Shown one piece after another: positions 10,980-19,578 of a DNA stretch of 64,000 nt. The notes beneath the pieces are model-generated. The model was given only the letters and a program-made list of their open reading frames with translations. It did not search any database and was not told the DNA's origin. The stretch lies in contig JAJTWR010000311.1 in the NCBI GenBank assembly GCA_021613335.1, positions 1,263,501 through 1,327,500 of the forward strand. Reading direction: 5' to 3'. The translations under genes were made by a program, and so were the position numbers. Source of the DNA: Whitmania pigra (taxonomy: Eukaryota; Annelida; Clitellata; Hirudinida; Haemopidae). Each line of letters opens with the position of its first letter. Position 1 is the first letter of the stretch.

Positions 10980-11137
10980 TATTCTCAGAATATCCGAATT
11001 AAACTTTCCGAACAAACGAATATCCGTTAGGATATACAGAAAAGTGCTTAAAAATAAATTTGTAACAAATTTATTAGGTTTTAAGCACGAAAATGTTCGG
11101 AATTCTCAGCACACAAACGATTCGGCTGAGCGATAAA

Positions 11138-11240
11138 GCGATTATTATTATTATTATTATATTATTATTATTATTATTATTATTATATTATTATTATTAT
11201 ATATTATTATTATTATTATTATATTATTATTATTATTAAA
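11138..11240. repeat. (ATT)n microsatellite, 5' side of the RLE LINE
   Basis: About 100 bp of ATT units with several one-base slips (attattatat). It is the mirror of the tract at 6126-6425 and supports insertion of the LINE inside a TAA-type repeat. Confidence 0.95.
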
Positions 11241-11269
11241 ACACAGAGGCAATAGCATCAAAATAAACG

Positions 11270-11995
11270 ATTTAAGGCGTAGTAATTGCAAGTACAAGAG
11301 CACATCCCAGAAACTTGTTCAACAGAAGCTTTCCAACTGAGCAAAGATCCAATCAAGCATAAATTCAGTGATTTTCCGTACCATTTTTTGCCCGCATTTG
11401 TGCCATCCAGAAATAAATGGATGAATGTTGAAAATAAATAATTTTATAAAGTAAGCATTTTGGATTTGTGAGCGTCACATCAATTATATTCAATCACATA
11501 ATTTACTCTCCTTGTTCAAAAACAAAATATATCAATACAAATAAACAAATAAATCTGAGACTGTATATTAGAATGAATTAAATTTATTTATCTTTGACAA
11601 AAGAAATCTAAAATTTTTCTTCATTTTCTGTATTTTCACCAATTTTCTGGCGTCGAATTAATTTTTTCTCTTTTGTCGCGTTTGTGTCATTTTCAAATTA
11701 AGAAATATTTGTCATCGTTTTGTGTGTTAACATGATTAGTAATATCTTATTAGTATTTAGATTTAATTTTTAAAGTTTATTAGCTTTAATTATTCTTATT
11801 ATTAAAATTTTATTAACTAGATCAATTTCATAATTTTAATGGTTATAATATTCACGATCTTTACTTTGCATCTCATGTCTCATATATTTGCATGTCTTTG
11901 AAAAAGATTTATAAAAATTTCACAAACAGAATAAACAGATAAAGATCATCAGATAAAAATTATTGAAGCAAGCTTCTCAAAAGGTGACATTTGAA
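11270..11995. repeat. 5' flank of the intact PUF60-like gene (block Z)
   Basis: Homologous to 16315-16987 and, in part, 3290-3830. The last 60 bases before the ATG (gaataaacagataaagatca, then attgaagcaagcttctcaaa) are almost the same in the two gene copies, so they probably include the 5' UTR and promoter. A plain TATA box is not obvious in the AT-rich background. Confidence 0.65.
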
Positions 11996-13000
11996 ATGAG
12001 CCAATACAGCTCGAGTCATGCTCCTGCATATCTGATTCCAACAAGTCAACCTCAGATAACCACCGAGGTGCAAGTTGGTCCCGTTTTTGTAGGACCAGGT
12101 GCACGGACGACAAAGATATACAGCCTCATCAAGCTCACAGAAAATCAAAGAAATGCAGTTGAAAAAGCTAGGAAATACGCCAGAGAGCAGGGAATCAAAA
12201 CTGCTCTTCTCAAGCAGACCATAACGCTTCAACAGAAACAAACCTCAACCATCCAGAACTCAATACAAAGACAGCAAGCTTTGGCTTTAATGTGCAGGAT
12301 TTACATAGGAAGCATCAACTTCAACATCAAGGAAGAGGAAGTTAGACAGGCATTCATCCCATTTGGTCCAATAAAGAGCATGACAATGCCTTACGATTCT
12401 GTTAACAATCACCACAAAGGCTTTGCGTTTCTTGAATATGAAACTCCTGAGGCTGCTTTTCTTTCGTTAGAATTGAATGGAAAGATGATATCAGGATACA
12501 GCATCAAAGTAGGAAGACCGAGTAACATGCCACAGGCCCAGCCTGCAATCGACAAGATTATTGAAGAATCGAAAGCGTACAACAGGATCTACATAGCTGG
12601 TATTCACGAGAATTTGACTGAGACTGATATCGAACATGTTTTTAAAGCATTTGGTGAAATCAAATCCTGCCAATTGGCTTCAGATCTTCTTAGGCCTTGT
12701 AAACACAAAGGTTACGGTTACATTGAATATGAAAAGCCAGGGAGCGCGACTGATGCTGTGGATGCTATGAACCACTTTAATCTGGGAGGGAACTATCTCA
12801 GAATTGGAAAGGCAATCACACCACCATCACACACTATTCCTCAGGTGACCGCGAACTCTCTGCCCATGGCGAGTGCCATTGCAGCCGCTGCCATAACAGC
12901 TCAGATCACTGAAATGGAGGCCATTGGAGTTGTTCCCGTTGAGACCGGTCCATTTACGAACACTCACCCAACTGTTGTTATACCTAGGTTTTCATCCTAG
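11996..13000 (+). CDS. PUF60-like: PUF60-like two-RRM protein, intronless, without UHM
   Basis: The ATG at 11996 (aaATGAG, MSQYSSSHAP) gives 334 residues. It is homologous to the poly(U)-binding splicing factor PUF60, which binds polypyrimidine tracts and works with U2AF at 3' splice sites. Residues 45-100 keep the PUF60 N-terminal helix region (KLTENQRNAVEKARKYAREQ, LALMC). RRM1 spans about 101-173 (RNP2 RIYIGSI, RNP1 KGFAFLEY), RRM2 about 197-274 (RIYIAGI, KGYGYIEY), and an Ala-rich segment 291-303. The ORF then stops after PRFSS. The long linker and C-terminal UHM of PUF60, which dock onto SF3B1/U2AF-type ligand motifs, are missing. There are no introns, which suggests a retrocopy origin. 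The frame is clean and almost identical to the copy at 17148, so it may be an active lineage-specific gene. RNA binding without UHM contacts is inference. Confidence 0.85.
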   Translation: MSQYSSSHAPAYLIPTSQPQITTEVQVGPVFVGPGARTTKIYSLIKLTENQRNAVEKARKYAREQGIKTALLKQTITLQQKQTSTIQNSIQRQQALALMCRIYIGSINFNIKEEEVRQAFIPFGPIKSMTMPYDSVNNHHKGFAFLEYETPEAAFLSLELNGKMISGYSIKVGRPSNMPQAQPAIDKIIEESKAYNRIYIAGIHENLTETDIEHVFKAFGEIKSCQLASDLLRPCKHKGYGYIEYEKPGSATDAVDAMNHFNLGGNYLRIGKAITPPSHTIPQVTANSLPMASAIAAAAITAQITEMEAIGVVPVETGPFTNTHPTVVIPRFSS

Positions 13001-13300
13001 TGAGTAAACAATGTATTTTAATGTAGATCCAAGTTGCTGAAACTTTTTGATCAACATTTATTTCTTTCTATGAAAATGGATGTGGATGAAACATAGAAAT
13101 TTTTTTGAAAAGATATGGAAGTTGTTTCTGTCAGCGGATGATCTGAAATATTAGTTAATTGCAAAAAAATTATGTAGTTAATTTGAATTTGATAAGATTA
13201 AATGTTAAAAAACTTTTAATATCAATAAAATTAGCGCATTTATCCATTAGATTAATTAAGTTCATTTTTCTAACTTTTAATTTTTAATAAAAAAAACTTT
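13001..13300 (+). other. 3' UTR of the PUF60-like gene
   Basis: Homologous to 530-870 and 17913-18100. It ends with taataaaaaaaac near 13284, a likely polyadenylation signal with A-tract. No ORF. Confidence 0.55.
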
Positions 13301-13325
13301 CATAACTTTTGTAAGTTATCTTACA

Positions 13326-13381
13326 GTTCAATAATGTTATTATGACAGTCAGTGTCAGTTCAATAATGTTATTATGACAGT
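13326..13381. repeat. Short direct repeat (25-bp unit, two copies)
   Basis: The unit beginning agttcaataatgttattatg and ending acagt occurs twice in direct orientation, separated by a few bases (cagtgtc). Its function is unknown; it may be simple replication slippage. Confidence 0.7.
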
Positions 13382-13565
13382 AAATTTCTAAGATTCCAAG
13401 GAAATGTAGCTACTGCAAAATTTTAATAGCTGAAATATTTTGGAAGATAAGTAACTTTTTATGTTGGAATCCAATGCCACACCAGAAAATAAATTCTTAA
13501 AAAGTTTACAATGTCTTCTATTAAAAATAATGAAACGTTATTGCAACTCAGTAGACAATGTAGTT

Positions 13566-14100
13566 ATTAGTGTCCGACGGGTATGGCTTTTTACCGATAT
13601 CCCTACATCGATATTTTACGAATGTAGTATCGGTCGATTCCGATACCGATATTTTATAATTGTTTTCTATATGATGTCTTATAAAATGAAAATCATGAAT
13701 TGACAAATTACTCAGTACCCTGTGAAATCACACTTAATTAATTTTATTACAAACCTAAAAACTTTGACTGAAACTAAAACACAACACAACACTGCCGACA
13801 TAGCAAATTACATTGAGACCTGCACCTTGAGATCTTCGTTCGCACTAAGCTGAAGTGTGTTTGAGACACAGTCGAATGATGAAATGTGGGCATCATCCAT
13901 TGCCTTAATCATTGCTGGTGCGTTATCACGCATCATGACGTGAATCCGACCTGCTAATGGTGTACAAGTTGGCTCAGAGGGTGGCATTCCTGCGTGGCGA
14001 CGGAAGAAGCAACAGTTGCTACATGTCGTTTTCGCGTCCCAGCATGCACTGCCATTAAGCGCCACTTGGATGCGGCGCTATACAAATAGTCCCTGACGCT
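13566..14100 (-). mobile_element. hAT relic of the ZBED type
   Basis: A minus-strand frame (14065-13808) reads HVMMRDNAPAMIKAMDDAHI then CVSNTLQLSANEDL. This matches the hAT transposase block around the second catalytic Asp (typical x-D-N-A-x-N-M...HTLQL). To its left, tagtgtccgacgg followed by clustered gatat/tcgata words (13585-13660) looks like a transposon terminus with subterminal repeats. The rest of the transposase is lost. Confidence 0.6.
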
Positions 14101-14385
14101 TACTCTTATGGCTTACTCTTAACAAATAAACATAATAAATCCCAGTTTAGAATCATCTTTTCTAACACACGTACAATATGAACTGCGATATGCTGACCTA
14201 TCATGTGACTGGCATGTAGGAATCGACCGGGGACCCCGGACTTTTTTGGCGACTCCGGCTGGCCGAGGAATCTCTTAAAATATGTATAAGAAATTTAGAC
14301 AAATTTTAAAGTGCGTCTAATCCATGTCGGAATCTAAGTTATCATGAAATCTCTCATTTGATGGAATAAAATCATCAGGTATAAA

Positions 14386-14470
14386 AGCTCTTGAGAAAGG
14401 CTAGGATTTGAATGCCTAATTGAGTAGCACTAAGGTCAAAGTCTTGATCGCTCGTCTATCGACGTCTGGT
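14386..14470 (-). repeat. tRNA-derived SINE head
   Basis: On the minus strand GACGAGCGATCAAGAC resembles a tRNA A box (as in tRNA-Leu/Ser). About 33 bases later GCATTCAAATCCTAGCC resembles a B box and T arm. A related piece lies at 48981-49032. The arms do not pair well enough for a functional tRNA, so I call it a SINE remnant. Confidence 0.4.
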
Positions 14471-14549
14471 ATTAATAATTCATGATAACTCACAATAACT
14501 CATCATAATAAACAAAAATTCCGGTGCTTGGAGCACCTTTTTGTTATAG

Positions 14550-14645
14550 AATAATTTCTATGTTAAATTTTGCTCAGTAGATGTCGTTGCAGAGGAATTC
14601 AAAAATATTGTAAAGTTTCGAGTCATGAAGCAACAACAATAAAAT
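14550..14645. repeat. Block Z sub-block, third copy
   Basis: ttttgctcagtagatgtcgt and gttgcagaggaattcaaaaa repeat 3185-3275 and 5650-5745. It shows that the duplicated unit extended here before transposons inserted. Confidence 0.65.
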
Positions 14646-14870
14646 AAAATTTAGGATTTGGATCAGCTGATCAACGAATCAACCAATCATCACCGACAGG
14701 TAATTTTGGGTCTGCTACTTTAAAGCGCATTACAAATGATCATTACCTTCAAAGGGGTTTAGCTCAACAAGAGACATAAAAAATAAATTAAATATGGAGG
14801 TTAGTCGATGGGCCATATTCAGATGCCTTCAGAAAACTAGATTTCTGATGTTTGTTAAGCGTCAGCACAA

Positions 14871-14878
14871 GCCACATC
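14871..14878. repeat. 8-bp target-site duplication, left
   Basis: GCCACATC directly precedes the hAT terminus CAGGGGCGCAAC, and the same eight bases follow the other terminus at 16055-16062. Confidence 0.95.
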
Positions 14879-16054
14879 CAGGGGCGCAACCAGCGAAAAA
14901 TGCTGGGGGGGGCTCAAGTTTAGAAAAGCCTGACGCAGTCGAAAAATTTTTTAAACTGTTCAAATCAATACTACTAATTTTAATTAATAAAGAATTAAAG
15001 ATAGAACAGATTATTATTATAAGTTTTTATTTATAAGTCTGCAGTCTTTTTTTGTATCTTTAATAATTTATTAATGAGCTTGACTATCTTCTGTTTCAAA
15101 GTTTCAAGCCAGTTAAAGCAACTGTAAAAAAAAAGTTTATGATATGTTTAAAATTGTAATATGATATGGTTCATATCCTAAACATTTCACCTAATCTAAA
15201 TTATGTATAAAGTCCTAAACAGTTTAATACAATTTTGAAATGTTGTAGTCTAAATTACATTTTGATGTGTTTGCAGTTACAAAATAATTTTTCGATCAGT
15301 CTGTGAAAATCTGTTCACCATTTCATTTCATGGAAAAAATGCAGTAGTTGTTTTGTTCGCAGATATTCTCAATAAACTTTGCAAACGACAGGCAGACATA
15401 GTCGTCCTGAGATGACTTTTAATAAGGCGAAGTTTAGAAAATGCCCTTTCTGCATCTGAAGACGTAAATGGCTGAGTAAGAGCAACATCGAGCATATAAT
15501 GCAACTCGGGCTGAATGCTTGTGGCACAGAAAAGATCTTGAAGTTCGATACATGCATTGGGATCAGACTCATCAGCACGTAAACTTGTCGATGTGAATAG
15601 GAACTGTCTTTGCACAGTTTCAGCGTCTTTTCTATGAAGGCTGCAGAACTCCGAAAGCTCGGGAGTCATTGTGCCATTCTGCAAAGCATCAAGAGCAGCC
15701 AAGGCAGGGTTGTCAAAATGACTGGTTATCTGATGATCAGATAACCAGCGAAAAATGCTGTGGGGGGGGGGGCTCAAGTTTAGAAAAGGGACGAAAGCCC
15801 GACGCAGTCGAAAAATTTTTGAAACTGTTCAAATCAAAACTACCAATTATAATTAATAAAGAATTAAAGATAGAACAGATTATTATTATTATGAGTTTGA
15901 CTATCTTCTGTCTCAAAGTTTCAAACCAGTTAAATCCCCTTATCCCCCCCCCCCCCCCCAAAAAAAAACTCATCGGATTTGGAAAAATTGCAGGGTCTCT
16001 CCTATTAGGCTTGGGGGGGGCTTGCGCCCCCCTGCCCCCCTAGTTGCGCCCCTG
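14879..16054 (-). mobile_element. hAT transposon, 1176 bp, complete ends, 8-bp TSD
   Basis: The termini are CAGGGGCGCAAC (14879-14890) and GTTGCGCCCCTG (16043-16054), a 12-bp perfect inverted repeat of hAT type, flanked by perfect 8-bp duplications GCCACATC. It encodes only a C-terminal transposase piece (15328-15777, minus). Internal sequence after the left TIR (14890-15025) recurs at 15747-15890, including a G-run and gcctgacgcagtcgaaaaa-like text, so the element was rearranged by an internal duplication. It is non-autonomous now. Confidence 0.92.
15328..15777 (-). pseudogene. hAT transposase C-terminal dimerisation region
   Basis: About 149 open codons from a TTG; no proper start, so a fragment. 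The C-terminal part QPFTSSDAERAFSKLRLIKS followed by HLRTTMS and a leucine-rich end is the hAT dimerisation motif (x-S-x-x-x-E-R-x-F-S-x-L-x-x-I-K-x-x-L-R-x-T-M), as in ZMYM/52-kDa-repressor-like transposases. The first catalytic Asp, the second Asp block and the BED finger are absent. Confidence 0.8.
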
Positions 16055-16062
16055 GCCACATC
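16055..16062. repeat. 8-bp target-site duplication, right
   Basis: GCCACATC immediately follows the hAT right terminus and equals the left flank 14871-14878. Confidence 0.95.
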
Positions 16063-16330
16063 TAATGGAGGTTCGCAAGAGTATCTGGCTAAATTGGGAA
16101 AAAGAGATGGTGAGTACGGAGATGAAAACTCTGTTATTTTTTAAGATGAAAATAAATTGAATTTGGATGGTCTAGATTGCTATAAATATTATTGGCACCA
16201 TGTTAGAGGACCCCAAAAAATCTTTTAAAAATTTCGAAGGTGGCTCAGTAATGGCCTGGGCTGCCATTTTCTCAGTGCTGCCTTGGGATGGCAGCGTCAG
16301 TAAGGTTGAGAACCACTTACCAGAAACTTT

Positions 16331-16987
16331 TCAACTGAGCGAACTAATTTCAATTTAAGAATAATTCAGTAATTTTCCTTACCATTTCTTGTTCACATTG
16401 GTGTCATCCAAAAATAAATGGATGTATATTGAATATAAAAAATTTTATAAATCAAGCATTTTGGATTTGTGACAATTATCCATCAATATCTATCAATTAT
16501 ATCTCCCTATTGCTTGTTCAATAAAAATATCAAGATAAATAAATAAATATATTTAGACAGTATATTTACAGTGAATTAAATTTATTTGTCTTCGACAAAA
16601 GAACATAAAATCATTCTTCATTTTCTGTACTTTTCATCAATTTGCTGGCGTCGAATTAATTTTTTTGCTTTTGTCCCGTATGTAAATTAACAAATATTTG
16701 CCATGTTATAAAAATATTATGCTAACATGATGAGTAATATCTTATTAGTATTTAGATTTAATTTTTAAATTTTATTAGCTTTTATCATTATTATTAAAAT
16801 TTTATCAACTAGATCAATTTTATAATTTTAATGCTTATAATATTCACGATCTTTATTTTGCATCTCATATCTCATATATTTGCATGTCTTTGAAAAAGTT
16901 TTGCAAAAATTTCACAAACAGAATAAACAGATAAAGATCATCAGATAACAATTATTGAAGCAAGCTTCTCAAAGGGTGACATTTGAA
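16331..16987. repeat. 5' flank of the second PUF60-like gene (block Z)
   Basis: Aligns with 11320-11995 over its full length and with 3290-3800. The shared leader up to the ATG at 16988 indicates that gene and promoter were duplicated together. Confidence 0.65.
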
Positions 16988-17146
16988 ATGAGCCAATACA
17001 GCTCGAGTCATGCTCCTGCATATCTGATTCCAACAAGTCAACCTCAGATAACCACCGAGGTGCAAGTCGGTCCAGATCTCACAAAAAGAATAAACTTTAA
17101 AAATATCAAAGCTATTGAAGCAAACTTCTCAAACGAAGGCATTTAA
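16988..17146 (+). pseudogene. PUF60-like: Truncated PUF60-like N terminus acting as an upstream ORF
   Basis: The ATG at 16988 starts MSQYSSSHAPAYLIPTSQPQ, as in the gene at 11996. After residue 29 (EVQVGP) the homology switches to the leader of the short-N-terminus version (agatctcacaaaaagaataa, as at 3788). The frame reads DLTKRINFKN.. and ends in TAA at 17144-17146, one base before the ATG of the next ORF. The mosaic leaves a 52-codon ORF directly upstream of the RRM ORF on what is probably the same transcript. Confidence 0.75.
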
Positions 17147-17147
17147 A

Positions 17148-17912
17148 ATGAGTCAACCTCAGGTAACCACAGAATTAGAAAGACAGCAAGTTTTGGCTTT
17201 AATGTGCAGGATTTACATAGGAAGCATCAACTTCAACATCAAGGAAGAGGAAGTTAGACAGGCATTCATCCCATTTGGTCCAATAAAGAGCATGACAATG
17301 CCTTACGATTCTGTTAACAATCACCACAAAGGCTTTGCGTTTCTTGAATATGAAACTCCTGAGGCTGCTTTTCTTTCGTTAGAATTGAATGGAAAGATGA
17401 TATCAGGATACAGCATCAAAGTAGGAAGACCGAGTAACATGCCACAGGCCCAGCCTGCAATCGACAAGATTATTGAAGAATCGAAAGCGTACAACAGGAT
17501 CTACATAGCTGGTATTCACGAGAATTTGACTGAGACTGATATCGAACATGTTTTTAAAGCATTTGGTGAAATCAAATCCTGCCAATTGGCTTCAGATCTT
17601 CTTAGGCCTTGTAAACACAAAGGTTACGGTTACATTGAATATGAAAAGCCAGGGAGCGCGACTGATGCTGTGGATGCTATGAACCACTTTAATCTGGGAG
17701 GGAACTATCTCAGAATTGGAAAGGCAATCACACCACCATCACACACTATTCCTCAGGTGACCGCGAACTCTCTGCCCATGGCGAGTGCCATTGCAGCCGC
17801 TGCCATAACAGCTCAGATCACTGAAATGGAGGCCATTGGAGTTGTTCCCGTTGAGACCGGTCCATTTACGAACACTCACCAAACTGTTGTTATACCTAGG
17901 TTTTCATCCTAG
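17148..17912 (+). CDS. PUF60-like: PUF60-like two-RRM protein, short N terminus
   Basis: The ATG at 17148 (MSQPQVTTELERQQVLALMC) gives 254 residues. From residue 19 on it is the same protein as the 11996 gene: RRM1 about 21-93, RRM2 about 117-194, Ala-rich segment and a PRFSS end, with one clear substitution (NTHQT for NTHPT). The PUF60 helix region before RRM1 is gone. The start is set by the stop of the preceding ORF at 17146 and by agreement with the copy at 3863. Like its sister it lacks introns and the UHM. An upstream 52-codon ORF on the same likely transcript should lower its translation. Near-identity to 12290-13000 points to recent duplication or gene conversion. Confidence 0.8.
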   Translation: MSQPQVTTELERQQVLALMCRIYIGSINFNIKEEEVRQAFIPFGPIKSMTMPYDSVNNHHKGFAFLEYETPEAAFLSLELNGKMISGYSIKVGRPSNMPQAQPAIDKIIEESKAYNRIYIAGIHENLTETDIEHVFKAFGEIKSCQLASDLLRPCKHKGYGYIEYEKPGSATDAVDAMNHFNLGGNYLRIGKAITPPSHTIPQVTANSLPMASAIAAAAITAQITEMEAIGVVPVETGPFTNTHQTVVIPRFSS

Positions 17913-18104
17913 TGAGTAAACAATGTATTTTAATGTAGATCCAAGTTGCTGAAACTTTTTGATCAACATTTATTTCTTTCTATGAAAATGGATGTGGATG
18001 AAACATAGAAATTTTTTTGAAAAGTTGTTTCTGTCAGCGGATGATCTGAAATATTAGTTAATTGCAAAAAAATTATGTAGTTAATTTGAATTTGATAAGA
18101 TTAA
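17913..18104 (+). other. 3' UTR-like flank
   Basis: Copy of 13001-13207 with a small deletion (gatatggaa missing near 18024). It is cut at 18104, where homology jumps back into RRM2 coding sequence. Confidence 0.6.
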
Positions 18105-18425
18105 ATGTTACAGCCTGCAATCGACAAGATTATTGAAGAATCGAAAGCGTCCAACAGGATCTACATAGCTGGTATTCACGAGAATTTCACTGAGACTGAT
18201 ATCGAACAGGTTTTTAAAGCATTTGGTGAAATCAAATCCTGCCAACTGGCTTCAGATCTTCTTAGACACAAAGGATACGGTTACATTGAATATGTAAACC
18301 CAGGGAGCGCGACTGATGCTGTAGATACTATGCACAACTTTAACCTGGGAGGGAATTATCTCAGAATTGGAAAGGCAATCACACCACCTGCAATTCCTCA
18401 GGTGACCGCGAACTCTTTGCCCTAG
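18105..18425 (+). pseudogene. PUF60-like: PUF60-like RRM2 fragment
   Basis: Starts abruptly at cctgcaatcgacaagatt (QPAIDKII) after a 3' UTR-like sequence. It carries a full RRM2 (RIYIAGI, KGYGYIEY) with more substitutions than the other copies (KASN, HENFTETDIEQV, DTMHNFN) and a loss of PCK before HKGYGY. It stops at 18423-18425 (TAG) where others read MASA. Degraded coding text (gaggccattgga) goes on to about 18510. An older, diverged copy. Confidence 0.75.
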
Positions 18426-18511
18426 GCAAGTGCGTAGATCACTGAAATAGAGGCCATTGGATTTGTTCCCGTTGAGACTGGTTCATTTGCAATCACTCAT
18501 CCGACTGTTAA

Positions 18512-19330
18512 ATTTTTTGATGCAATGCGAATTTATTCGCTTAATAAACTTTTTGCTTGAATAAAAGTCTCATTAATTTCATAAATATTTTAGTAATTAA
18601 AAACTCCTCATATATTGTCGTTTAATTATGTATTATAACAAACATGCAAGTATATTTTCAAAACTATACTTCAAACATTTAAAAACTTTTGAAATTAATT
18701 TAAATTTTTAATATGAAAGTAAAATCCATCTTTTCATAACAAATTATAGAAAAGCGATTTTTGCATTAATCATGTTTCTTAACTAAACAATGTTAAAAAT
18801 ATTATTAATTTATTTTATGCAAACCTGGTTTGTACTTATACGAAACTTTCTCATAAAAATTTGAATAAATCCAGTTTAAAGTTGCTATTGATGTGAAAAT
18901 GCCAACTGACAAAGCTATGATGACATCATTCACAAACTTTCATAGTAAATAGCATTCATTGACAAAAACAATATCTGTACTTTAATATTTTAAACGCATT
19001 AAAAAATGAAATTAACTTGAAGTAAAAGTTTCCAACCATCTTTTGTTAGAATGTTTTATGCGTATTATATATGCATGTTGCAATCTATCTTAGCTTTTAA
19101 TATTGCGTGCAATTTTGTTGCTTAGCATATTTTATAAGAACGTATTAACGGATGTAACTGATATAAATCTATGACATGTGGTACACGATAATTCTAAAAA
19201 ATGTCTGCCATAATTTAAAAATTATTAGTTAATCTTCACTCAAAAAAAAAAATTCAAATGATCGAATAATTTTATTTTAATTAAAACGTTTTAAAGCTAA
19301 TTCCAAATACTGATTTTGAGGATTACGTTA
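18512..19330. repeat. Segmental-duplication block X, copy 3
   Basis: The longest copy of the 3' flank. It starts with a 3' UTR-like piece (cgcttaataaactttttgct) and runs through ttatgtattataacaaacat to tttaaagctaattccaaata. It marks the right edge of the PUF60-like cluster. Confidence 0.75.
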
Positions 19331-19455
19331 ACATTGTTGATTTAATTACTGAAACACAGCCACATCAGCGTTGTGTGAACTTTTTATAATAATAGTAATA
19401 AAAAGCTTTGCAACATCGTTTTGCGACATAATGATCGTGTTGCTTCGTCCAACAG

Positions 19456-19578
19456 GTCAGAACTTGCAGGAGATCGATGCCCGTTTCCATGACGACGTGG
19501 ACATCTTTACTGCCGATGAACAAAGGAACGATAATTTGACTTATCGAACCACTCCTGTCTGTGATTCCAGGATGTGGC
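19456..19578 (+). CDS. Candidate orphan exon, 123 nt, function unknown
   Basis: A less AT-rich island bounded by cgtccaacag (acceptor) and ggatgtggc|gtaaca (donor). It reads QNLQEIDARFHDDVDIFTAD and on to CDSRMW without a stop, entering and leaving in phase 1. That is the phase used by the exons of the two genes downstream, so it could be an upstream exon of the gene at 22705. No family recognised; it could equally be chance. Confidence 0.3.

Larger units (their letters stand above)
6426..11137 (-). mobile_element. RLE-type non-LTR retrotransposon (R4/Dong-like), frameshifted
   Basis: A near full-length LINE on the minus strand. From its 5' end it has a short leader (about 11137-10980), ORF1 (10979-10071), ORF2 (about 10074-6582, in three frames) and a 3' UTR of about 155 bp. 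ORF2 contains in order a Myb-like DNA-binding segment, reverse transcriptase, a CCHC zinc knuckle and a PD-(D/E)XK restriction-like endonuclease. That architecture defines the RLE group of LINEs (R2, R4/Dong, NeSL, Hero). Both ends lie in TAA repeats on the element strand, and Dong of Bombyx is known to target TAA repeats, so R4/Dong kinship is my best inference. Two frame breaks in ORF2 make this copy inactive. Confidence 0.85.
14750..16330 (+). pseudogene. Tc1-like transposase relic, split by a hAT insertion
   Basis: The left part (14790-14870) reads EVSRWAIFRCLQKTRF, the helix-turn-helix end of Tc1-type transposases. The right part (16063-16330) has, in shifted frames, a DEKKFNLDG-like stretch (DDE first Asp region), YKYYWHHVRGP and EGGSVMAWAAIFS, the classical Tc1 block before the second Asp. 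Stops and frameshifts are frequent. The two halves are interrupted precisely by the hAT element at 14879-16054. The relic is old; the hAT is younger. Confidence 0.7.

Noticed and set aside
12491..12673. Minus-strand ORF starting MAGFDFTKCF, also at 17403
   Set aside because: Antisense of the PUF60-like RRM2; conserved only because the coding strand is.
14521..14550. Hairpin ggtgcttggagcacc followed by a T-run, like a bacterial terminator
   Set aside because: Eukaryotic context with transposon relics around; rho-independent termination does not apply. Could be a SINE or transposon end.
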